From CAYUNT01 sp964446285 (GTDB taxonomy: Bacteria; Sumerlaeota; Sumerlaeia; SLMS01; CAYUNT01), in NCBI GenBank assembly GCA_964446285.1, contig CAYUNT010000064.1:1-20603 (forward strand): 20,603 nt of DNA. Reading direction: 5' to 3'. Shown here piece by piece: positions 1 to 6,727 of the stretch. The notes beneath the pieces were generated by a model. It was not told the DNA's origin. It ran no database searches and was given only the letters and a program-made list of their open reading frames with translations. A program made the translations under genes and the position numbers. Numbering within the stretch: the first letter of the stretch is position 1; the number at the start of each line of letters is the position of its first letter.

Positions 1-216
1 TCCGCCGCGCGGGCGCAGATCGCGGTTGGGCCTGAAGAAAAGAACGCTATATCCTCCAATCCCTGCTAATCATAGAAGGGTTACGGAATTGTCCTGGCCG
101 AAGAGCCGCGCGAATACGGAATTGGTTTGACGCTGGGCATCGTTGCGGAATCGGGATTGCCCGGCGCGGGCGAGTTTTTTTATATCTCCGCGGCGTGAGG
201 ATGTTTATTCCTTCGT

Positions 217-246
217 TGCGCCGCCGGGATTGTGCTGTGCGGCGCA
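217..246. repeat. Inverted repeat, 8-bp perfect stem
   Basis: TGCGCCGC at 217-224 and GCGGCGCA at 239-246 are exact reverse complements around a 14-base loop. No T-run follows on the plus strand, so it is not a textbook intrinsic terminator. Its place between the possible upstream remnant and the sugar kinase start suits either weak termination or an operator/leader hairpin. Confidence 0.5.
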
Positions 247-274
247 TCAGGCAAATACCATTCATCAGGCAAAT
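245..274 (+). repeat. Direct repeat CATCAGGCAAAT x2, 18-bp period
   Basis: CATCAGGCAAAT occurs at 245-256 and again at 263-274, a period of 18 bp (close to two helical turns minus a few bases). It lies 46-75 bp upstream of the sugar kinase ATG. Tandem half-sites with this kind of spacing can be binding sites for a dimeric regulator, but no regulator can be named. The first copy touches the right arm of the upstream hairpin. Confidence 0.4.
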
Positions 275-319
275 CCTGGCTGAGTCTATCTGCTCAAAGG
301 TCAAAGAAAGGCATCTACT

Positions 320-1558
320 ATGTCCGCATCGTGCTGCTCAGGTTCATGTTCGGGGTCCGCATCGTCGCCGGATCAAAAATCCCTCCGTTTGAAGGCGCGC
401 GAAGAGTTGCAGGCGGCTTCGACTTCCGCCTCTGGCGCCGCCGCCGCCCTCCCTCCCCGCCGCGCGTTTGTGGGTCTGGATGGATTCGTGGACGAAATCA
501 TCCATGTCGTAGATCGTCGCGAGGATTTTGATCGCTATACGCGCCTATCCACGATGGCCGCTTATGCGGAGCGTCTGGCCAAGGCGGCCGGCAAATCCAC
601 GAACATCGAATGGGTGGTGCAGCAGATTAAAATCGGCGGCAACGGCCCTCTAATGGCGCAAGCGCTCGGACGGCTGGGCAACCGCATCACTTACGCGGGC
701 AATGTCGGCTGGCCGGATGTGCATCCGGTGTTTCAGGCGCTGCGCGAATACGGTGAAGTCATCACGCTGGCCATCCCGGGCCACACAGACGCCGTCGAGT
801 TCGAGGACGGCAAGATCATGCACGGGAAACTGGACATGATGAAGGAAATCACCTGGGAACGCCTGGTCGAGTGCGCGGGCGGCGAGGAGAAGGTGCGGGC
901 GATCCTGGCCGAGTCGGATTTGCTGGCGCTGACAAACTGGACGATGGTGCCTTTCGCAAATAAAATTTACGAAAACCTGATGGCAATGGCGGCGGAAATC
1001 TGCCGGGGCGCAAAATCAGCGAATGCGGCAAAACCGTCGCTGGTGTTCTTCGACCTTGCGGACCCGGAGAAGCGCACGCGCGAGGACTTGGCGGGAATCC
1101 TGCGCCTGCTCGGGCGTTTTTCTGCGGAAGGACGCCACGTGATCCTCGGCCTGAATCACAAGGAGGCCGGGCAGGCGGCGGCGGTGCTTGGCGCAGGGAA
1201 TGCGCCGATGGAAAATGCGCCCGAGCCGTTGCAGACACTCGCTGCAATTATTCGCGAACGTTCGGGAATCACGGAAGTGGTGGTGCATCCGCGCGAACGG
1301 GCGGCGGCGGCCACGGCGGCTGGCACATGGTGCGCCGAGGGGCCGTTCACGCCCAATCCGCGACTTTCGACGGGCGCAGGCGATCATTTCAACGGCGGTT
1401 ATTGCCACGGGCGTCTGCGCGGCCTCGCGCCGCAATTGGCGCTGGTATCGGGCACGGCCACATCGGGTTTTTACGTGCGAAACGGGCGCGGACCCTCGGC
1501 GAAAGACATTGATGAGTTTCTGCGCCGCTGGGCCGCGGGCGAATCGCTGGATTTTTGA
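320..1558 (+). CDS. PfkB-family carbohydrate kinase
   Basis: A 412-residue cytoplasmic kinase of the ribokinase/PfkB superfamily, expected to move phosphate from a nucleotide to a sugar or nucleoside hydroxyl. The N-terminal signature is seen as IGGNGPLMAQALGRLG (about 106-120). The C-terminal signature TGAGDHFNGG (351-360) carries the anion-hole glycines and the presumed catalytic base Asp355. The ATG at 320 follows AAAGAAAGG at 303-311. The first ~45 residues form a Cys/Ser/Ala-rich, low-complexity extension before the fold starts at about FVGLDGFVDEI (50-60), which most family members lack; a later start is possible, but no better Shine-Dalgarno was seen. The substrate cannot be told from the sequence. 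The last 88 bp overlap, tail to tail, the minus-strand membrane gene. Confidence 0.88.
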   Translation: MSASCCSGSCSGSASSPDQKSLRLKAREELQAASTSASGAAAALPPRRAFVGLDGFVDEIIHVVDRREDFDRYTRLSTMAAYAERLAKAAGKSTNIEWVVQQIKIGGNGPLMAQALGRLGNRITYAGNVGWPDVHPVFQALREYGEVITLAIPGHTDAVEFEDGKIMHGKLDMMKEITWERLVECAGGEEKVRAILAESDLLALTNWTMVPFANKIYENLMAMAAEICRGAKSANAAKPSLVFFDLADPEKRTREDLAGILRLLGRFSAEGRHVILGLNHKEAGQAAAVLGAGNAPMENAPEPLQTLAAIIRERSGITEVVVHPRERAAAATAAGTWCAEGPFTPNPRLSTGAGDHFNGGYCHGRLRGLAPQLALVSGTATSGFYVRNGRGPSAKDIDEFLRRWAAGESLDF

Positions 1559-3171
1559 ACTGGCGATTTTCTTCCTGGCGCAAGGAAATTCACTATTCGA
1601 AGCGGCACAAACTCGTCACGGCACAGGCGCTGGGCGTTGAGGCGTTTTGCGGGCGGAAGAAGATTGAGGAAGCACAGCCACAGGGCGAGCGGCGCGGCCT
1701 GAAGCACAAGGCGGTCGAGACTGACGGCGATATGAGGCGTCGGGTCCGGCCAGGGATCGAAAAGGAAGCTGACGGCGACCAGTCCGCCCCAGGCGGCGAC
1801 AAGGCCGGCAAGGCGGCGCTGCGAGGCGTCCCACGCCGGGCGGTTCCAAAGCGCGATCCACGCAAACACCCACCATAAAACACCCCAGCGCGTTATGCGA
1901 AGGAACAGTTCGATAGGAAGATGAGCCACGACGGCATTCAGGCGGCGGGCCGTCATGCCCCACGGCTGCCGCAGGGCGCCTTCGGCGTAGTATTCCGAAA
2001 ACGTATGCGGGAAAATTCTGGACATCAAAAACCAAGGCAGCATCAGCAAAAACACTACAGCAAGCAGGGCGGCCGCCGGAGCGAATGCAGCCATCCATCG
2101 GCGCGCGCGGATTTTCCAAGCGGATGATGCAACTCCACCTTCTCGAATGGAGGACGGCCAGGCGGCAAGCAAGCCCAAGCCCGCCGCCCAGAACAGCCCT
2201 TCGCGTTTGCAGCCGACGATCAGGGCCAGAAGCAGCGCCAGCGGAAGCCATTCGCCGCCAGACGCAAAGAGACGGCGGCGCTTGTTTCCCCGATCCATTG
2301 CCACACACGCGGCGGCCAGAATCAGCAAGGCCAGTGGCGCGTCGCGATAGCCAGACACCGCGCCGGTGTCGTTGTAATCCGTAAGCGCGGGCAGCAAAAT
2401 CAGAAGCGCGCACGCGCTCCAGGCGGCCGCCGCGCCGCGATGCCGCGCCATGAATCCTCCGGCCACGCCCAGGCACGCCGCCGCCCAGAACAGCAGAAAT
2501 ATCTTCATGCAAAATTCGGAATACTCCCCCGCCGCCCGGCACAAACCTGCCTCGACCGCGTTGACCAGCAGCGGATAATTCCGGCTGAAATGCAGGCGAT
2601 CAGACGCAAGGAAATCCGCCGTGCGAACCGAACCTTCATGCCAGAGAATTTGCGTTTTCAGATACCAGAATGACAAAGGGTCCCAGCCAACGACGGGCAA
2701 TCCAAGCGCCTGGCGCGCTAAAAATATAAACGCCAGTCCGCAAAGGACCATGAAAATCCATAAAACGGGGGAAGCGGGAACCGCTCTGTATGCCGCCTTC
2801 CAGAGCGAACGCCCTTTTGTTGCCGGTGAAGTTTTTTGGGGCGAGCCGCGCAGCGATGTGAACAACAATGCGAAAATCCATAGACCCAGCGCCGCCGCCC
2901 CCCAAACCGCCCAGAAAACGCCATTCAACGGGATTGCGAACCAGAGCGCAGCCTGGGCAGCCACGCCCGTCGCCGCCGTTCCCACGAGGAATCCCAGGGC
3001 AGCGGTCTCCGCGCGCGAGCGGACGGCGGGAGAATCGCTCTCTTCCGCCATGCCTTTGCTTGCTGGCTTGCGTATTTGCACGAGGCCCCTCCGCGCCTCA
3101 AAAAGCCTCAGCAAAGCCCAGCCAAAGCCCGTGATCAGGATTAATGCCGCCAATTCGCGCAAGAGGATCAT
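1471..3171 (-). CDS. GT-C-like polytopic membrane protein (putative glycosyltransferase)
   Basis: A 566-residue protein with about ten hydrophobic segments in the inner membrane. Residues 162-175 (VGWDPLSFWYLKTQ) hold the WD acidic motif expected in the first extracytoplasmic loop of GT-C enzymes (PMT/ArnT/GT39-like), which move sugars from lipid-linked donors. HFSRNYPLL (194-202) and GYRDAPLALL (274-283) also match what these proteins usually show. The ATG at 3171 overlaps the upstream stop as ATGA, with GGGAGG about 11 bases before it, so it is translationally coupled to the gene at 3168-4091. The reading frame is open further upstream to 3345, but that part lies inside the neighbour and looks non-coding. 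The basic C-terminal tail of about 55 residues is antisense to the end of the sugar kinase. Acceptor and donor are unknown. Confidence 0.75.
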   Translation of the reverse strand: MILLRELAALILITGFGWALLRLFEARRGLVQIRKPASKGMAEESDSPAVRSRAETAALGFLVGTAATGVAAQAALWFAIPLNGVFWAVWGAAALGLWIFALLFTSLRGSPQKTSPATKGRSLWKAAYRAVPASPVLWIFMVLCGLAFIFLARQALGLPVVGWDPLSFWYLKTQILWHEGSVRTADFLASDRLHFSRNYPLLVNAVEAGLCRAAGEYSEFCMKIFLLFWAAACLGVAGGFMARHRGAAAAWSACALLILLPALTDYNDTGAVSGYRDAPLALLILAAACVAMDRGNKRRRLFASGGEWLPLALLLALIVGCKREGLFWAAGLGLLAAWPSSIREGGVASSAWKIRARRWMAAFAPAAALLAVVFLLMLPWFLMSRIFPHTFSEYYAEGALRQPWGMTARRLNAVVAHLPIELFLRITRWGVLWWVFAWIALWNRPAWDASQRRLAGLVAAWGGLVAVSFLFDPWPDPTPHIAVSLDRLVLQAAPLALWLCFLNLLPPAKRLNAQRLCRDEFVPLRIVNFLAPGRKSPVQKSSDSPAAQRRRNSSMSFAEGPRPFRT

Positions 3172-4091
3172 CGCGGATTGCGCCTCCCGCGCGCGGATGC
3201 GGATGGCGGACAATTGCTGGCCGCGGCGCCTTTTTGATCGCGCGCCGCCTTGGGATAGCGCAGCAAAATGCCATATCCCGTCGGATCGCCTTTGGGACGG
3301 TAGATCAGAAGCCAGTCGTCGCCCCGCTGGCGAATGCGATCCCAAAACGCAGGCGATTCCTCGTAAAAATTCGGCGGGAAATACGACGTCGGCGAGAAGA
3401 TTTTGCGGGGATACAGGTAATAGTTCAAAAACACCCCCGCCACGCCCGGATCGGTCAGAAGAAAGACGCGGTCGTCCGGCGCAATGCGCGTCTGCAAACG
3501 CCGCGCGGCTAATATGTCGCGATCCACAAACTCCGCGCGGATGCGATCGGGCGTTTCGGGAATGGGAGACCAGAATTCCTCACTCAACCAAGCGGATCGC
3601 GCCGTCAGAAACGCCGCGCCCAGGCACAACTGAATCACAAACAATCCGACGCCAACCGGGGAAAGCGCGGACAAAGCGAATGGCGTGTGCGGGCCTGGTG
3701 TGGATGACGCGGTTTCGGCGGCAGGCGCGGCAGGCGCGGCGGATGATGCAGAGGCGTGAGACAGTGGAGAATTCGCGTTGGATTTGCCTCGGGCCGGGCG
3801 CAGCGGCGCATAGCGCAAAAGCAAGGCGGCGCCAAGCATTCCGAGTGTCCACCAGCGCAAATGCTCGAAATATATATCCGCCTCGCGCGCCGTAGTGGCG
3901 ATTCGCACGGCGCCGTGTCCGAGGCAGAGTTCAAGCGCCTTGCGCGAGGCAGGATTTTCCAAAACGGCAATCGCGAAGGCTAATCCTGCGCAGGCGAGCA
4001 AAAGCGTCCAGAAAACCCTTTCGCGCCAGTATCGGGGGAGAGGATCTGGAAGCGGAGAAACGCGTATTTTATGCTTCTGTTTTTTTTTCAT
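3168..4091 (-). CDS. Unrecognised membrane protein coupled to the GT-C-like gene
   Basis: I do not recognise this 307-residue protein. It has a basic N-terminus (MKKKQKHK), hydrophobic segments near 26-43, 78-94 and 145-165, and a Ser/Ala/Pro-rich linker (about 103-135). The C-terminal half is soluble and predicted extracytoplasmic (170-285), with DRVFLLTDPGVAGVFLNYYLYPRKI (207-231) and a YRPKGDPTGYGILLRYP stretch. That half resembles the soluble tails found on some GT-C-type membrane proteins, so it may be a split partner of the downstream gene; this is inference from the ATGA overlap. The ATG at 4091 was chosen because KKKQKHK makes a normal N-region; an in-frame GTG at 4115 would add 8 residues. 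Neither has a clear Shine-Dalgarno. Confidence 0.65.
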   Translation of the reverse strand: MKKKQKHKIRVSPLPDPLPRYWRERVFWTLLLACAGLAFAIAVLENPASRKALELCLGHGAVRIATTAREADIYFEHLRWWTLGMLGAALLLRYAPLRPARGKSNANSPLSHASASSAAPAAPAAETASSTPGPHTPFALSALSPVGVGLFVIQLCLGAAFLTARSAWLSEEFWSPIPETPDRIRAEFVDRDILAARRLQTRIAPDDRVFLLTDPGVAGVFLNYYLYPRKIFSPTSYFPPNFYEESPAFWDRIRQRGDDWLLIYRPKGDPTGYGILLRYPKAARDQKGAAASNCPPSASARGRRNPR

Positions 4092-4300
4092 CGGGTTGCA
4101 TCCATGCGCTTGCACGCGCTCGATGCCTGGAAATAACGCGAAGGGCGTGGCAGAATCGGATTGCCGCGCTGGGAGGGATGCTTGTAAGAGCCGGACGGGG
4201 TGTCAAGGCGCTCCTTGAATGACGCGCTCACGTCGCGAAGGCGGCGCGCAATTGAATGAGGTGAAATCCTATCGCCGGAGCGGAATTCCGACGGATCGGC

Positions 4301-6718
4301 TTGCGTAAAAACACGCGCATTGGCCTCGTTCCCTTGAGCAATGTCAAGGGAGAGTCACTTGCGCATTTGTTGCGGAAGGTTTGCTCCTGGGCCGCGCTGG
4401 CCCCTCTGGGCGTGTTTATGGCGCTTGTGGCGGCGGCTCCCGAGCGGGCGCGCGCCGAGGAACACCCCATCTCGCCCTGGTCCACTCCCGAAGAACTGCG
4501 CAATTTCCCTGTTGTCCGCGAAATCGACGTGCGGGGGCTGGATACGCTCAGCACGCCCACGATTCTCGGCAAACTCGAAACGCAAGTGGGGCGCCCCTTC
4601 GACCTCGAGGCCTTCCGCCGCGACATGGACACGCTGGCGGCGATCGGTCCGCTCGAGGTGATTCGGCAGGCCGCGCGTTACGAACTCCTCGATGGCGGCA
4701 GCGCTATCCGAGTCGTGCTCGAATTGCGCGAGAACCCGCGTGTGCGAAAAATCGTCATCGCAGGCAATGTGCGCTTCGAGGAAAAGAAACTCCGCCCTCT
4801 GATTATGCAAAAAGAAGGCGAGATTCTGCAAACGCGCTCGGAAGACAACATCCGCCGCGCCATTCAGAAATTCTACAGCGATGGCGGCTACCACCAGACG
4901 CGCGTCATCGTCCGGCGCATCGAAACCGGCCAGCCGCGCGAGGTCGATCTGGCTGTGTATATCGACGAGGGCGAACGGATTCGCATCGGCACGCTAATCC
5001 TGCGGGGCAACCGCTCGTTTCCGGGCTTGTGGATCAAGCCGCGCCTCATCAACCACGGCTCCTGGTGGTTTTTTCACAACTACTTCGACGAAGAGCTATT
5101 CCAAACGGATTTGGAGACGGTGCGGGCATTTTACGTGGATCACGGCTTCCTCGAAGTGAAGGTGCGCCAGGGAACGCCCGAGGCCCCGCCCGGCAAAGGG
5201 CGCATCAATCCGGTGATCGAGATCGAAGAAGGGCGGCAATTCCGCGTCGAGGCGGTCGAGGTGCGCGGGCACACGCTCTTCACAACGGATGAGGTTCAGC
5301 GCCCGTTCAAGCGCCTGATCGCGAAATCCTACGACGGCGACCGCCTGCGCAAGGCGCTCGATGATCTGCGCGAGATTTACGGAAACGAAGGCTACATCGA
5401 CCTCGAAACCGACGTCCGCACAGAAATTCAAAGCGAAAAGGGGACCGTGCGCCTTGTGGTGTCGTTGAAAGAGGGCGAGCTGATCTACGTGGGCGATGTG
5501 AAGGTCGATATTCGCGAGTTCAAATTGGAGGAAAAGCCCAATTGGATCGAACGATTCACGATGTGGATCGCGCCCAAGACCAAGGACGATACCGTTCGGC
5601 GCGAGGTTCGGCTGAAACCAGGCCAAACCTACCGGCGCTTCGAGGAAGTGCGCACCGAAGAACGTTTGCGGCGCTTAAATATATTCGAGAAAGTGAATAT
5701 CCGCCGCGAACCCACCGAAGACCCGCGCGTTCACAACGCCGTCATCGAGGCCGAAGAGGCTCCAGAGGCCGGCTACCTGACCGCGATGGTGGGCTACGGC
5801 GACGTGACCGGTCCGGCAGTGACGGTCGGCCTCGTAGCCCCCAACATCGGCGGCGAGGCGAATGTGTTCCGCGCGTCGGCCACTGTCGGGCGCGAAACCC
5901 GCCGCTATGGCGTGCGGTATTTCGAACGCTATTTGGGCTCGAGCGATACATCGCTCGAAACAGCGCTTTACCGCAACGAAGACCGCTTTGTCGGCTATCG
6001 CCAGCGTTTGTATGGCGCATCCACCGAGGCGGGCAAACCGCTCGGCGAATATCTGAAGTTATATTTGCGCCTGCGCTTGGAAGACGTCAAATTCACACAC
6101 CGCAAAGCCAGCCGCCACGAGCCGCTGAAGCCCTATCAGACGGTTGCCGTGCGCACGATGCTCGATTACGATCGCCGCGACAGCGATCGCTGGCCCACGC
6201 GCGGATTCCGTGTGGCGGGCGGCGTCGAAGGCGGATACGCGGACGGCACACTCGTGAAATTCCTGCATTCGTTCGGCTATTACAAGACCGTAACGGGCGA
6301 CCTGATTTACGCCTACGAACACGATTTTGGGCTGCTCCCCTACCGCGCCAGCCGCGTGGGCATCACCGAGCGGTTTTTCATGGGCGGAACGAACGACTTG
6401 CGCGGATTTTCCTATCGCGGCGCGGGTCCGGTGGACAGCGGATACAAACGCCTGCGTGTCGGCGGTTCGACGAAGTTTGTGCAGCGCAACGAAATGCGAT
6501 TCCCGATCTTTGGCGCGCTCAAGGGTCGCGTGTTCCTCGACGACGGATTCCTCGATGCCAAGCCGTTCAATTTCCGCAATCCTCGCGCATCAACAGGCGC
6601 CGGATTCCTGATGGATTTGCGCCTGCTGCAAGTGGAGGTTGATTTTGCGCGGGCGATTCTGCGCGAAAGAACCGACTCGCAACGCCTCATCCATTTCCGC
6701 ATCGCATCGGGGTTCTAG
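4301..6718 (+). CDS. bamA: Outer-membrane protein assembly factor BamA (Omp85)
   Basis: An 805-residue Omp85 protein that inserts beta-barrel proteins into the outer membrane. An export signal with a hydrophobic core (about 31-46) ends near ARA (50-52). Five POTRA-like domains follow at roughly 72-143, 147-224, 226-311, 314-392 and 393-486; the fifth carries an insertion around 407-432. The barrel runs from about 490 to 805. It holds the conserved loop-6 RGF (701-703, in NDLRGFSYRGAGP) and ends in a beta-signal-like strand with terminal Phe (IHFRIASGF). Length and order are typical of BamA. There is no ATG start: TTG at 4301 has a nearby GGA, while TTG at 4367 would give a compact signal peptide preceded by AAGGGAGAG (4346-4354), but at a long spacing. 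Convergent with the next gene, 9 bp apart. No bam lipoproteins or skp/lpx genes are adjacent in the window. Confidence 0.93.
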   Translation: MRKNTRIGLVPLSNVKGESLAHLLRKVCSWAALAPLGVFMALVAAAPERARAEEHPISPWSTPEELRNFPVVREIDVRGLDTLSTPTILGKLETQVGRPFDLEAFRRDMDTLAAIGPLEVIRQAARYELLDGGSAIRVVLELRENPRVRKIVIAGNVRFEEKKLRPLIMQKEGEILQTRSEDNIRRAIQKFYSDGGYHQTRVIVRRIETGQPREVDLAVYIDEGERIRIGTLILRGNRSFPGLWIKPRLINHGSWWFFHNYFDEELFQTDLETVRAFYVDHGFLEVKVRQGTPEAPPGKGRINPVIEIEEGRQFRVEAVEVRGHTLFTTDEVQRPFKRLIAKSYDGDRLRKALDDLREIYGNEGYIDLETDVRTEIQSEKGTVRLVVSLKEGELIYVGDVKVDIREFKLEEKPNWIERFTMWIAPKTKDDTVRREVRLKPGQTYRRFEEVRTEERLRRLNIFEKVNIRREPTEDPRVHNAVIEAEEAPEAGYLTAMVGYGDVTGPAVTVGLVAPNIGGEANVFRASATVGRETRRYGVRYFERYLGSSDTSLETALYRNEDRFVGYRQRLYGASTEAGKPLGEYLKLYLRLRLEDVKFTHRKASRHEPLKPYQTVAVRTMLDYDRRDSDRWPTRGFRVAGGVEGGYADGTLVKFLHSFGYYKTVTGDLIYAYEHDFGLLPYRASRVGITERFFMGGTNDLRGFSYRGAGPVDSGYKRLRVGGSTKFVQRNEMRFPIFGALKGRVFLDDGFLDAKPFNFRNPRASTGAGFLMDLRLLQVEVDFARAILRERTDSQRLIHFRIASGF

Positions 6719-6727
6719 GCGCCAGGA

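Larger units (their letters stand above)
1..319. other. Left-edge stretch, possible gene remnant and pfkB leader
   Basis: No complete gene is visible here. Frame 1 of the plus strand gives protein-like text in two blocks, bases 1-66 and 76-198. They are separated by two stops, TAA at 67-69 and TAG at 73-75, and end at TGA 199-201. The second block has mostly G or C at third positions, as the real genes do, but has no ATG start. It may be the degraded or truncated end of a gene lying left of the window, or chance. Bases 202-319 are the leader of the sugar kinase and hold a hairpin (217-246) and a direct repeat (245-274). I saw no convincing -35/-10 promoter. Confidence 0.3.

Noticed and set aside
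2621..3895. Long plus-strand open frame of 424 codons
   Set aside because: It lies antisense to the GT-C-like gene and its partner, has an Arg/Ala/Pro-rich text with no domain or ribosome site, and is a by-product of high GC content.
4178..4206. TTGACA on the minus strand upstream of the unrecognised membrane gene
   Set aside because: The -35 is perfect, but the hexamer 17 bases on (AAGCAT) does not resemble a -10 box.
5542..6642. Plus-strand open frame of 366 codons inside bamA
   Set aside because: Out-of-frame shadow of the BamA barrel, Arg-rich and without family features.
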